From contig CAWKPE010000016.1 in NCBI GenBank assembly GCA_963851385.1, positions 1 through 64,000 of the forward strand: a stretch of 64,000 bases of DNA. Reading direction: 5' to 3'. Below the pieces are notes generated by a model. It was not told the DNA's origin. It saw nothing but the letters and a program-made list of their open reading frames with translations, and made no database searches. Origin of the DNA: CAWEFA01 sp963851385 (GTDB taxonomy: Bacteria > Bacteroidota > Bacteroidia > Bacteroidales > DTGW01). Positions 1 through 10,371 of the stretch are shown piece after piece; positions within the stretch are counted from its first letter, which is position 1; every line of letters begins with the position of its first letter. The position numbers and the translations under genes were made by a program.

Positions 1-1
1 T

Positions 2-1375
2 ACGTATCCGGCTAGCTACAATGAATATTACATTCCGGGTGGTCCTTGTTATTTTAATAATGACTTATATTTCGGTACAATCAACGTATGGAGCACATCG
101 TTCAAAACTTTAGCTTCAGCAAACAGTATATTACAACAATATAATCCTGCTTCATTCCAGGATAAGCTGTCCAGGGAAATATTCGGTGAAATATATCTTT
201 TAAGAGCATATTGTTATTTCAGGTTAACGAGAACTTATGGACAGGTTCCCATTATTGACAATGTAGATATTAGCTATTCCGTATCAAAATCTTCTTTTCT
301 CGAAATATACAAATTCATCGAGAATGACCTGATAATGGCTAAAAGTTTATTACCGAAGAATAACAGCACAGCAAGAATACCTTATGTAACACCCCACCGT
401 GGCACAGCAAAAGCTATATTAGCTGAGCTTTATTTAAGTTGGGCCGGTTACCCCATAAAAGATTTTTCAAAATACAAGCTTGCGGCGACTGAATCGGGTG
501 AGGTTATAGACAGCGCTCAATATTTTGGCTTTGGGTTATTAAATGATTTCGCGTATCTATGGGACAGCATTCATTTGTACAATACAGAATCTGTATTTAC
601 CATTTATTATGCCAATCCATCCCATTTTACTAATATTGATGCTCAATCTTACAATCTCTCAATAATACCTTTTTTTAATAATCTTTACAGTGGATGGTCC
701 GGTTATGGTTTTACAATGGCGCCCGAATTGCCTTTAGTTACGTTATCTTTTCCACCTACAGAAGTGAACTTCTTTAATAACTATCCTACGGGATACCGGA
801 AAGAAATAACTTTTTTTACAACCATATATGTTCCCCCGGCAACATATAATAATATTATCAGGGATACGGGATATTTTCATATCACTCACGTTAGTACCTG
901 TAACAGGATAGGTTACCGGAAATTTTATTATCAGCCCTATTTATTGAATGATTTATATTCAGGATTATTTGGTAGCTCAAAAGTGTACATTTTTCGTTAT
1001 GCCCAAACCTTACTCACATATGCTGAAGCTATAGCACGTTCCGGGCAGCTAAATGCACAGGCTTATGAATATGTGAACCAGATACGGCGACGGGCGCACC
1101 AGCTCGATTTATATTCTCCTTCTGTTTACGATTTGCCTGCCGGATTATCACCAGAAGCATTTGCCGATTCAGTTGTTTGGGAACGTGCATGGGAGCTGTG
1201 CGGCGAACCCGAAGGCCGCTGGTTCGACCTGGTAAGGTTAGAAATGGTTGAAGATTTGCCAAAATTGAGAAACCCTGACGAGGGGGGGCCTCCTTCGGTT
1301 TTCAACAAGAGTGTATATTATTTCCCTATTCCGGGTAATGATACAATACTCGACCCGAATTTAAGAAAGAAATAA
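2..1375 (+). CDS. SusD/RagB-family outer-membrane nutrient-binding lipoprotein (5' end outside window)
   Basis: The reading frame is open from base 2, so the start codon and lipoprotein signal lie upstream of the window; 457 codons are visible of a family usually 500-600 residues long. SusD proteins sit on the cell surface over a SusC channel and bind glycans or other substrates. Family signs are the early LRAYCYFRLTRTYGQVP stretch (helical TPR-like part), a middle RGTAKAILAELYLSWAG segment and the C-terminal WERAWELCGEPEGRWFDLVR block, which matches the usual E-R-GE-RWFDL signature. An internal ATG at 335 is not the real start because the SusD similarity continues upstream of it. The gene ends 22 bases before susC, so the two are probably cotranscribed, but in the reverse of the usual order. 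Substrate cannot be told from sequence. Confidence 0.9.
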   Translation, partial: TYPASYNEYYIPGGPCYFNNDLYFGTINVWSTSFKTLASANSILQQYNPASFQDKLSREIFGEIYLLRAYCYFRLTRTYGQVPIIDNVDISYSVSKSSFLEIYKFIENDLIMAKSLLPKNNSTARIPYVTPHRGTAKAILAELYLSWAGYPIKDFSKYKLAATESGEVIDSAQYFGFGLLNDFAYLWDSIHLYNTESVFTIYYANPSHFTNIDAQSYNLSIIPFFNNLYSGWSGYGFTMAPELPLVTLSFPPTEVNFFNNYPTGYRKEITFFTTIYVPPATYNNIIRDTGYFHITHVSTCNRIGYRKFYYQPYLLNDLYSGLFGSSKVYIFRYAQTLLTYAEAIARSGQLNAQAYEYVNQIRRRAHQLDLYSPSVYDLPAGLSPEAFADSVVWERAWELCGEPEGRWFDLVRLEMVEDLPKLRNPDEGGPPSVFNKSVYYFPIPGNDTILDPNLRKK

Positions 1376-1397
1376 AACTAACTAATAAATACTTTCT

Positions 1398-4380
1398 ATG
1401 AAACACAGTTTGGTTTTTCTTTTATGTTTAATACTTATTGTATTATCAACCTCCCTTTCGGCACAAAATACTTATTCAATTCAGGGTATAGTCAAGGATG
1501 AATCAAACGGTGATACGCTTATTGGGGTAACCGTACTATTAAAAGGTACTCAAAAAGGTATTTTATCAAATGCCAAAGGAATTTATTCCCTGAACCTTCT
1601 ACCCGGTGATTATAATCTGGTTTTTAGTTATACGGGTTACGAAACAAAGGAAGTTCCCGTCAGTTTAAAAGGAAACCTGAATATAAATATTACACTGAAA
1701 CCGGCTATAACAACTATTGAAGAAGTGAAAGTAACCGGCCAGCGAAAGTTCTTTGGCAACATGGAGTATGGCAGGGAAATACCTTCAATAAGTTCCAAGG
1801 TGATTGAAAAGCAAAGTATAAATAATGCATCTGATATATTACACGCCAGTGTTGCAGGTGTTTGGGCGACAAAAACATCAGGCTCTCCGGGCGATCATGA
1901 AAAAATACGCATACGCGGGCAAAGTTCTTTCTTCTCTTCGGCTGAACCGCTATATGTTGTTGATGGTGTACCTGTACCCATCGTGAACATGTCCAGCCTC
2001 GGTATTGCCGACCTTAACATTCACGACATTGATAATGTTACCATTTTAAAAGATGCATCTTCTACTGCCCTTTATGGGTTCCAGGGAGGTAATGGGGTTG
2101 TATTAATAGATACCAAAAAGGGAGGTGAAAACGAGATAAACTTTTCTACCAAGTACGGTATACAATGGTTCGATAATTTTTACGACCTCATGGATACAAA
2201 AGATTTTCTTGCCTCTCTTCAATTAGCAAAAAACAATTTTCATTCATTTTTATATGAATATTATCCTGGATATAGTGATACTCCAAAAGATGACAACTGG
2301 CAAAAAGAAATATTTCGTACCGGTTTTACGAAAGAATACCAACTTTCGGCATCAGGGACGGTTAAAAAAATTAAATATTATTTATCGGGAAATTATACTA
2401 ACCAGGGAGGTATTTTACCCAATGCAAGTTACCGGCGTTATACATTTTCTTCAAAGTTTAGCCGGGTTTTCTGGAAAAAATTTGCAATTGAAGCAGGATA
2501 CAGGGGTAGTTTACAGGAAAATAACGATAACCAGGATATTTACCTTGGCAATCCCTTATTAATACAGGGGATCACTAAATCACCCTGTATCAGGTCAACT
2601 CCTAATTCCTGTTATCAGGATACACTGGGAGACCCACCATATATAAGGATATATTACAATTACCCGGCGCTCAACCAGAGGGAGTCGGTACAATCAATAA
2701 TTGCAAACAACAACCACAGTTTACGTATTAGCTCTCATGACTTAAGCGGGTCAGCAAGGTTGCAGCTTACGGATCATCTGAGTTTAAATGCGATGGAATC
2801 GTTAATGCTCAGGTATTCCATTTATGATTACCATGCAGAAGCTGTTATCGTGAAAAGCAATGAAGATGTTTTCCTGTTCAACCACCAGTACAATATATCA
2901 TTACTTCAATACTTTCGGGAAACATAAAGTTGATTTGGTGGCAGCATACCGGTTTTATGAAGATAACCTTTGGTGGAAAGTGGATACCATGCAGGGCGAG
3001 CTAAACAGTTATTCCTACCTGCGAAATTCCATGGCGGCCTATGGGCCAAATGGATCGGTATTGCGTTCTATTGGTTCGTATGTTGCCAATGCAAGTTACA
3101 ACTACAAGGAAACATATTTCATATCGGCAGTGGCAAATTTAAGTAATGTAAAAGAAGGTTTGTATATAGACTATTATTCTTTGTTTCCATCTTTGGCAAT
3201 AAGTTGGGACATAGCAAAGGAAAGACCTTTCAATAAAATTAGCTGGCTGAATAATTTTAATCTTTATGTCAACTGGGGTAAGAGCGGAAACTACCCACTT
3301 AACGGATTGGCCAATGATTTATACCAGGATGTACAATATACTTATGGCACCGAAACCGGAACTTATCCGGCAGTACAACAACTGGCAGACCATCACCTGA
3401 AAAACGAAAGTACTGATGAATTGGATTACGGCATTAAAAGCCTGTTCTTCGACAAACGGGTTTCCATTATTGCCACCTACTATATCAAGAACATTAACAA
3501 TCTGATTGTCCAGCGCCAGATACCTGATTACTATGGAGGTGGAATGCAATACGTCAATGTCGGGGTAATTGATATAAATGGCACAGAATTGGGAATTGAG
3601 GCAACCCCGGTAAGGACAGTCAATTTCTCATGGTATATGAAATTTAATTTTTCTACCTCGTATCAAATTGTGAAAAAAGTAATGGATGACAAGCCAATGG
3701 TCTTTACTAATAATGGTGATGCCCTATTGCCTGAATTTATTATTAAAGAAGGCCAACCGCTTGGCGACATTTACGGGTATAAGAACCTGGGCAAATGGAC
3801 AACAGCAGATACACGGGCAAATAACATACACTATGTAAATTCTTATGGGATGAAATATTTGAATGCAGATACAACCAATGATTTACTTGACGGAAATGAT
3901 ATGGTAGTAATTGGAAATTCTATCCCGAAATATACCTGGAACTTTTCCAATACTTTTCAATACAAAGATTTCAGTTTAGACCTTCTTTGGTATGCGGTAC
4001 AGGGTGTAAAAAAATACAATGCCACGCGTGCGGCAACTATAATGGTTGGAACAAACCGCGAAATAAATAATTACCTGCGGGATAGTATTCGGGCGATGTT
4101 AACAGGATATTTTTACCAGTCATCTATATTTATTGATGATGCCAGTTTTATAAGGCTAAAAACAATCACTTTCAGTTACGAACCTTCGAAAGCAATTTTT
4201 AGGCATGTGAAGTTAAGGGTTTCTTTAAGTTTTGAAAATATGTTCACAATCACTAAATACAAAGGGTATGATCCCGAAGCAACTACCTTTACCGACAATA
4301 ATTTTTCAGATAATGCCATAGATCGTGGTTCGGTTCCGAACCCTAAAGCAATATATGCTACTGTCGGGTTAACATTCTGA
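1398..4380 (+). CDS. SusC/RagA-family TonB-dependent outer-membrane receptor, one frameshift
   Basis: A TonB-dependent channel that imports the ligand captured by its SusD partner. Two overlapping frames (1398-2927 and 2860-4380) together give a full-length protein. The first has a signal peptide ending in SLSAQ, a carboxypeptidase-regulatory-like domain (about residues 24-100), an IEEVKVTG segment and the plug domain with PLYVVDGVPVP and ILKDASSTALYG. The second carries the rest of the barrel and ends in the typical KAIYATVGLTF. The frames join at the TTT at 2913-2915: with TT instead, the protein reads LLQYFGKHKVDLV without a break and is 993 residues long, normal for SusC. I therefore see one sequencing-type indel and not a decayed gene, though a real mutation cannot be excluded. 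It follows susD after 22 bases. Confidence 0.9.
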
Positions 4381-4511
4381 TCTGAAAAGAAAGAGTTTAA
4401 TGAATATTCACTTACTTAGACTGATCCTGACTTTTTCTTTATAATTTAATTCATTTGCAAATAATAAAATCTATTTTTATTGGATCAAACTAACAAATTA
4501 ATTCAACCTAA

Positions 4512-6626
4512 ATGTCTGAATTGGCTCAAGAATTCAGAAAAACACCTTTTTTAAAACTTGTAATTCCATTTATTGCAGGTATTATTTATCAATTGACTTT
4601 TCCTTTAAACTGGCAAACGAACAGATTTCTATTGTCATCTACTTTTGTGATATTCCTGGTTATTTCTCTAACTCATTTGCCGACGAATTACAGATTAAAT
4701 ATTTTATGGGGACTGGCTCTTTACCTCTTTATGTTCGCGATGGGATTATTTATCACTGCCGATCGCATGAATATAACCAGGATACAAGAAAATATTTTAA
4801 AAGCTGATGCATCAGTTTTAGAAATTACAGACCTTCCAATGTATACTCCAAAATCTATAAAATCATCTGCTAAAGTGATTGCTTTCAGATATGAGAATAC
4901 ATGGTACAAAGGCGACAGTAAATGTAATTTATATATACGTTTCGATTCATCAAATTTTAAACTTGAACCGGGTGATAGAATTATAGTTTTTACCGACATG
5001 CAGGAAATTGATGGCCCTGTTAGTCCATATCAATTTGATTTTAAAAAATATCTTTATTACCAGGGAATTCAGCTACAGGTTTTTGCTAAATTACATGATG
5101 TTAGAAAACTATCTGCTCCAAACAGAAATTTAAAAATTGGTATTTTAAAAATACGGCAATTTCTGGTAGGCAAGTTAAATTGTCCTAATATTAATAAAAG
5201 AGAAAGGGCAGTTGCATCCTCCCTTATTTTAGGTTTTACCGGAAATTTGGATCCGGAACTTCGCAACTCATATGCAATAGCCGGTGTAATGCATATCCTG
5301 TCTGTCTCGGGAATGCACGTTGGGATTGTATATTGCTTTCTTTTATATCTGCTGTTTTTTATGAATAAAACTCAGAAACTAAAAATCGTGAGGTCTGTTC
5401 TCATTATTTTAGGAATTTGGTTTTATGCTTTAGTTACCGGTTTTTCTCCTCCAGTGATCCGCTCGGCAGCTATGTTTTCTTTCTTTGCCGCAGGACAAGC
5501 GATCAACAGAAATTCAAACGGATTTAATACTCTCGCAGCTTCCGCTTTTGTTATTTTACTTTTTAACCCGTTTCAAATAACCGATATGGGGTTTCAACTT
5601 TCTTATACTGCTATAGCTGGCATAATGATTTTCTATAATCCAATTTATAATGCCTGGAGTCCGGTTCATTGGTTTGCTGATAAAATTTGGGCATTGATTT
5701 CAGTATCACTTGCTGCTCAAATAGGAACCCTGCCGCTTACGCTATTTTATTTTCACAAATTTCCAACATACTTCATTCCTACAAATCTATTGATTGTGCC
5801 TCTGTCAGGAGGTATTATTTATGCCGGTCTTATATTGCTGATATTTTCATTCTGGTCACTGGCTGTATCTTTAATTTCTATTATATTTAATTACCTGCTC
5901 ACAATTTTAAACTGGTTGGTAATACATGTTGAATGTCTGCCGGGAGCAAGCATCCAGGGAATTTATTTAAATATACCGGAAACACTTGTTCTTGCAACAA
6001 TGATCCTGGTTGCAGCCGTTTGGATAAAAAATAAAGTCAACATCCTTTTAATAGTTTTCCTTGCCAGTATTCTTTGCTTTGCTGCATTAAAAACAACCAG
6101 ATTTATTACCAATGAGAAACAAAAAACATTGATAGTTCACAACACAAAAGGATATATTGCTTTATCCTTAATACATAATCATGAGTGGCTTTTGCTGGCT
6201 GATTCCGGAATTATTTCAAAGGTTGAAAAGGCTTCCGGCAATATGTTGCTTGCATATAATATAACAAGAAAACATACTTTAGCTTTAGAAAATATTGAAA
6301 AAGATACTTTTGTTTGCAATGCCATTATTCATCTGTTTGCGGAAAAAAATTTATTCGTTTATTATAATGGAACACGAATAGTTTTACTTCGTGATAAAAA
6401 AATACATCATTTCACATGTCTGAAAAAGCAGTCAGTTGATTTTCTAATATTGAATGAAAAATCGCGCATTTCAAAAGAAAATGCATTGCATTATTTTTAT
6501 CCTTCAAAAATAATTACAGGTTTCGGATTTAAAAATAAAATAAACTCAGAGTTTGAAGAAAGAAAAAAAATTGAAATTCCTCTATTTTTTGTTAATGAAC
6601 AAGGCGCATATAAAACAGATTTATAA
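4512..6626 (+). CDS. comEC: ComEC/Rec2-family DNA-uptake channel protein
   Basis: A 704-residue polytopic membrane protein. ComEC forms the inner-membrane channel that takes up single-stranded DNA in natural transformation. The N-terminal part has several hydrophobic segments and a soluble DUF4131/OB-like region. The central Competence domain carries the family signature HILSVSGMHVGI near residue 260, followed by a series of transmembrane helices. The C-terminal 180 residues are soluble but show no metallo-beta-lactamase HxHxDH motif, as in the shorter Bacteroidota forms. The gene stands alone, 28 bases before trkA, and no other competence gene is in the window, so function in transformation is inferred from the family only. 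Confidence 0.9.
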   Translation: MSELAQEFRKTPFLKLVIPFIAGIIYQLTFPLNWQTNRFLLSSTFVIFLVISLTHLPTNYRLNILWGLALYLFMFAMGLFITADRMNITRIQENILKADASVLEITDLPMYTPKSIKSSAKVIAFRYENTWYKGDSKCNLYIRFDSSNFKLEPGDRIIVFTDMQEIDGPVSPYQFDFKKYLYYQGIQLQVFAKLHDVRKLSAPNRNLKIGILKIRQFLVGKLNCPNINKRERAVASSLILGFTGNLDPELRNSYAIAGVMHILSVSGMHVGIVYCFLLYLLFFMNKTQKLKIVRSVLIILGIWFYALVTGFSPPVIRSAAMFSFFAAGQAINRNSNGFNTLAASAFVILLFNPFQITDMGFQLSYTAIAGIMIFYNPIYNAWSPVHWFADKIWALISVSLAAQIGTLPLTLFYFHKFPTYFIPTNLLIVPLSGGIIYAGLILLIFSFWSLAVSLISIIFNYLLTILNWLVIHVECLPGASIQGIYLNIPETLVLATMILVAAVWIKNKVNILLIVFLASILCFAALKTTRFITNEKQKTLIVHNTKGYIALSLIHNHEWLLLADSGIISKVEKASGNMLLAYNITRKHTLALENIEKDTFVCNAIIHLFAEKNLFVYYNGTRIVLLRDKKIHHFTCLKKQSVDFLILNEKSRISKENALHYFYPSKIITGFGFKNKINSEFEERKKIEIPLFFVNEQGAYKTDL

Positions 6627-6654
6627 TACATTTACAGTCATAAACAATTAATTC

Positions 6655-8013
6655 ATGAAAATTATTATTGCAGGAGCCGGAGACGTAGGTCTTCACCTGG
6701 CCAAAATGCTTAGTAGTGAAAAGCACAGTATTGTTCTTATTGATCCTGATGAACAACGTCTGAAACAAGTTGTAGCTACCCTTGACCTGGTGACATTTAA
6801 TGGTTCAGCAACATCTATCGATAAGCTTACTAGTGCTGGCATTACTAATGCTGATTTATTTATTTCAGTAACCAATTCAGAAGATAAAAATTTGACTTCT
6901 GCTATACTTTCTAAAAAACTTGGTGCCAGGAAATGTCTTGCACGTATTGACAACATTGAATACCTGGCCGAAGACAATATGGAATATTTTTCTCATCTGG
7001 GAATAGATTATATGTTTTATCCAGAACAGTTGGCAGCAGGTGAAGTCGTAACTCTTATTCAGCAGGCAGCGACATCTGGTATAATGAACTTTGCCGGTGG
7101 CAAACTTTTTCTTTACGTGATGCGCATGGATAATGAAGCGCCTGCATTAAACCAAACAATGGAAGAATTCCACAATTTAAGCCAGGAACCGGAATATAAA
7201 GTTGCTGCTATTTGTCGTGATAACGAAACCATACTTCCAAAAGCAGATGAAAAGCTTATTGAGAATGATCACGTGTATATAATTACTACAGAAAAAGGTA
7301 TTAATTTATTGATGAAATATTTTGGAAAGAAAGCTGTGGATATAAAAAATGTGATGATTTTAGGAGGGAGCAGAATAGGTCGCAATACTGCCATGCAACT
7401 TAGTCATAGTCATAATGTAAAACTAATTGAGCAGGACAGAACGAAAAGTTATGTCCTTGCAAACGAAATACAAGGTACTGTAGTTATTAACGGCGACGGT
7501 CGGGACATAGATTTAATGAACCAGGAAGGAATTGCAAATATGGATGCATTTGTTGCTGTAACCGGCAATACCGAAGTAAATATGCTGACCAGTATGCTAG
7601 CCAAGCGTATGGGTGTCAAGAAAACAATTACTGAAGTTGAAAATATTGATTATATAAGACTTGCCGAGAATATGGGTATTGATACGGTTATTAATAAAAA
7701 AATAATAACAGCAAGCAAAATTTTTGGATTTACAATGGCCGATGAAGTTTCATCAGTAAAGTGCCTTACGGATTCGAACGCCGAAGTTATGGAGTTTGTG
7801 GCAAAACCTGATTCAAAGATAACTCAAGGCAATTTGAAGGAAGTTAATTTTCCAGCAGATGCAGTTATGGGTGGACTTGTAAGAGGTAAGAATGCAATTA
7901 TTCCGGATGAAAAAACAGTTGTAAAACCATTTGATCGTATTGTAGTATTTGCCCTACCCACTGCATTTAATAAGATAGGTAAATACTTTACTTCTTCTGA
8001 CAGGTTTTTTTAG
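6655..8013 (+). CDS. trkA: Trk-system potassium uptake regulatory protein TrkA
   Basis: A 452-residue cytoplasmic protein built as two RCK (TrkA-N plus TrkA-C) halves. The first Rossmann motif GAGDVG is at residues 7-12 and the second, LGGSRIG, near residue 236. These bind NAD(H) or nucleotides and gate the TrkH potassium channel. Length and domain order match typical TrkA. No trkH lies next to it in this window. The stop codon TAG (8011-8013) overlaps the stop codon TAA of the convergent Sua5 gene within the four bases TTAG. Confidence 0.93.
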   Translation: MKIIIAGAGDVGLHLAKMLSSEKHSIVLIDPDEQRLKQVVATLDLVTFNGSATSIDKLTSAGITNADLFISVTNSEDKNLTSAILSKKLGARKCLARIDNIEYLAEDNMEYFSHLGIDYMFYPEQLAAGEVVTLIQQAATSGIMNFAGGKLFLYVMRMDNEAPALNQTMEEFHNLSQEPEYKVAAICRDNETILPKADEKLIENDHVYIITTEKGINLLMKYFGKKAVDIKNVMILGGSRIGRNTAMQLSHSHNVKLIEQDRTKSYVLANEIQGTVVINGDGRDIDLMNQEGIANMDAFVAVTGNTEVNMLTSMLAKRMGVKKTITEVENIDYIRLAENMGIDTVINKKIITASKIFGFTMADEVSSVKCLTDSNAEVMEFVAKPDSKITQGNLKEVNFPADAVMGGLVRGKNAIIPDEKTVVKPFDRIVVFALPTAFNKIGKYFTSSDRFF

Positions 8014-8624
8014 AAATCAATTACTCCTGCACCTTCACGCATAATAACCGGTTCAGAGCCGGTACAATCTACAATGGTTGATGGCTGGTTACTGCTGAAT
8101 CCTCCATCAATTACATAATCCACAGTTTCCTTATACTTTTCATGTATAAGTTCCGGATCAGTTATATATTTGATAATTTCATCTTCATCACGTATGGAAG
8201 TTGTGAGTATTGGTGAACCCAATTCTTTTACAATTTCAATAATTATATTGTTATCTGGAACTCTTATACCAATTGTTTTCTTTTTATTAGTAAAAATTTT
8301 TGGCACTTTATTGCTCGCATTTAAGATAAAAGTATAAGGACCGGGTAAATGTTTTTTCATCAGTTTAAAAGTATTGTTATCCACCTGTCTTGCGTAATTT
8401 GATAGATGGCTCAAATCGGAACAAATAATTGAAAAATTTGCTTTCTCCAGTCTAAGACCTTTTATTTGTGCGACACGTTCAACAGCCTTGTGGTTATGAA
8501 TGTCACATCCCATCCCATAAACAGTATCGGTTGGGTAAATAATCACTCCTCCGTTCCGAAGTATTTCAACAACTTTGCTTATATCACGAGAATTAGGATT
8601 CTTCGTGTATATCTTCTTTATCAT
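8010..8624 (-). CDS. Sua5/YciO/YrdC-family protein (threonylcarbamoyl-AMP synthase type)
   Basis: A 204-residue protein of the family that makes L-threonylcarbamoyl-AMP from threonine, bicarbonate and ATP for the t6A37 modification of ANN-decoding tRNAs. The nucleotide-binding motif YPTDTVYGMGCD lies at residues 30-41, followed by QIKGLRLEK and ATP-site segments such as GSPILTTS. It lacks the C-terminal Sua5 domain, so it has the short TsaC/YciO form. The QIKGLR part deviates from the usual IKGR of TsaC, so YciO-like is as likely as true TsaC. Its start lies inside the 3' end of the rhomboid gene (32-base overlap), which suggests translational coupling. Confidence 0.85.
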   Translation of the reverse strand: MIKKIYTKNPNSRDISKVVEILRNGGVIIYPTDTVYGMGCDIHNHKAVERVAQIKGLRLEKANFSIICSDLSHLSNYARQVDNNTFKLMKKHLPGPYTFILNASNKVPKIFTNKKKTIGIRVPDNNIIIEIVKELGSPILTTSIRDEDEIIKYITDPELIHEKYKETVDYVIDGGFSSNQPSTIVDCTGSEPVIMREGAGVIDF

Positions 8625-9333
8625 TATTTTCTAAATTATTCTTTTCCCCGGGTTTGTAGAAATATTTGATTTTTTTTCTTCGTCTCTTTAAACCATCTAA
8701 AAAATCATTAATCTTATCCATGTTCCCTTCATTAATATCTTCATCAGTTAATTCTTCCCATTCATACTTTTTTGGTTGCGGGCCATCGTGCCTGTAAAGA
8801 ATTGCCAATATTAATCCGGCTATACCACCCGATAAGTGAGATTCCCATGAAATATCCGGAATAAAAGGAAAAATGCCCCAAATCATACTGCCGTACAAAA
8901 AAACCACTATGAGTGAAACTGCAGCCAGTTCGGGAATTCTGCGAATTGCCCCGCTAAAGAAAAGAAATGAAGCTAATCCATAGACTATTCCGCTTGCTCC
9001 AATATGATATGCTTCACGGCCTCCAAACCATACCCAAATACCAGTCATCAACCACGAAAGAAAAAAAATTTTATAGCCAAGAGGACGATAAAAATAAAAA
9101 GTGGCAACGCATAGAACAAAAAATGGAATCGTATTATTTGTAAGATGATTGATGTCTCCATGTATCAGAGGTGCTGTAAAAATTCCAATCAGACCTTGTG
9201 CTTTTAGTGGCAGAATGCCAAGAAAAGCAAATGAAGTTCCCAGAACTATTTCTATTAGTTTGATAGTCCACAATACTATTACAAAAAAAAACGGAAAAAT
9301 CAGGCTGTGTATAAGTTTTTTCTTTTCGTTCAT
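8593..9333 (-). CDS. Rhomboid-family intramembrane serine protease
   Basis: A 246-residue membrane protein with six or more hydrophobic segments. The rhomboid catalytic features are all present: HGDINHLTNN at residues 58-67 in helix 2, the nucleophile in GASGIVYG (Ser114) and the His in ESHLSGG (His166). It should cleave substrates within or next to the membrane; the substrate is unknown. The C-terminal 60 residues form a charged cytoplasmic tail ending in a Glu/Asp-rich stretch, whose coding sequence overlaps the start of the Sua5-family gene. It is divergent from the membrane protein gene at 9458. Confidence 0.9.
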   Translation of the reverse strand: MNEKKKLIHSLIFPFFFVIVLWTIKLIEIVLGTSFAFLGILPLKAQGLIGIFTAPLIHGDINHLTNNTIPFFVLCVATFYFYRPLGYKIFFLSWLMTGIWVWFGGREAYHIGASGIVYGLASFLFFSGAIRRIPELAAVSLIVVFLYGSMIWGIFPFIPDISWESHLSGGIAGLILAILYRHDGPQPKKYEWEELTDEDINEGNMDKINDFLDGLKRRRKKIKYFYKPGEKNNLENNDKEDIHEES

Positions 9334-9371
9334 ATATGTTCAAAATAGAAAGCATAAAATTAACAAGAAAT

Positions 9372-9379
9372 TATATTTG
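9372..9379 (+). promoter_or_regulatory. Candidate -7 promoter element for the 9458 gene
   Basis: TATATTTG fits the Bacteroidota -7 consensus TAnnTTTG exactly. No TTTG is found at the expected -33 distance, so the call rests on one element. It would give a leader of about 70 bases before the ATG at 9458. Confidence 0.35.
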
Positions 9380-9457
9380 CCAGCGTTATATTAAATTGAA
9401 GTATTGAGGTTGTATAAAATGTAATTTATACCTATAAATATTAATTAATCAACATTT

Positions 9458-10174
9458 ATGAGAACCCAGTTGTATAAAACTTTAGTTGTGGTAACATTCT
9501 TCAGTGCAGCTATGGCTTTCCTGGAGAGCGCAGTTGTTATTTACTTACGAGAATTATACTACCCAAATGGTTTTAGTATTGTTTTTAAAGAATTGCCTCA
9601 AAAGATAATTATTGTTGAGTTGTTTCGCGAATTGGCAACTTTGATTATGCTTGTATCATTAGGATGGATTGCAGGGAAAAATAAACTTACAAGATTTGCA
9701 TGGTTACTTTATTCATTCGCCGTTTGGGATATTTTTTATTACGTGTGGCTAAAATTGCTTGTTAATTGGCCCTCGGGCATTTTTGAGTGGGACATTTTAT
9801 TTTTGTTGCCTGTAACATGGCTATCGCCAGTTATAGCTCCGGTCATTTGTTCTGCAACCATGATTCTTTTAAGTTTAGTAATTATTACTAATGATAACTT
9901 CCGGCAGGAAAATTATTTTAATAAATATTCATGGATATTAATAATCACGGGAGCATTAATAATTTATGCTTCTTTTACAAAGGACTATACAAACATTATT
10001 ATAAAACATGGATTATATAAGGATTTTGGCAATTTACTCCATAATTCCGAATTTAATAATATTGCTAAAACCTTTATTCCAAAATCATTTTCCTGGGGAT
10101 GGTTTTGGTCAGGCGAAACATTGATTCTTGGAGGAATAATAAAAAGTTTAATAAAAGAATGTTTAAGCAAATAA
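9458..10174 (+). CDS. Conserved integral membrane protein of unknown function
   Basis: A 238-residue protein with about seven hydrophobic segments (roughly residues 10-30, 48-68, 75-97, 110-122, 125-145, 155-170 and 215-233). Recognisable stretches are LRELYYPNGF after the first helix, AVWDIFYY, and FEWDILFLLPVTWLSPVIAP. I have the impression that this pattern recurs in conserved hypothetical membrane proteins of several phyla, but no function is known to me and none is proposed. The protein looks complete. The gene is bracketed by a divergent rhomboid gene and an IS982 element that inserted 190 bases after its stop codon. Confidence 0.75.
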   Translation: MRTQLYKTLVVVTFFSAAMAFLESAVVIYLRELYYPNGFSIVFKELPQKIIIVELFRELATLIMLVSLGWIAGKNKLTRFAWLLYSFAVWDIFYYVWLKLLVNWPSGIFEWDILFLLPVTWLSPVIAPVICSATMILLSLVIITNDNFRQENYFNKYSWILIITGALIIYASFTKDYTNIIIKHGLYKDFGNLLHNSEFNNIAKTFIPKSFSWGWFWSGETLILGGIIKSLIKECLSK

Positions 10175-10371
10175 CCAAAAATATTAATGAATAAATACCA
10201 TCAATGTTTACTTTTTAATATGCTCATAAACAGTTGCAAAATTTGTTTTTTTCATTTAAATTTGAAGTTGTTAGTACAAAATACTTTGTACGATATTCCA
10301 TTAAACCAAAATTAAAATTATAAATCATCTTAGCTCTGATTCTCTCTCTTGATTTTACTTTATGTATATTA

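Noticed and set aside
1..1375. A complete susD starting at ATG 335
   Set aside because: SusD-like sequence is open and in frame from base 2, so 335 is an internal methionine.
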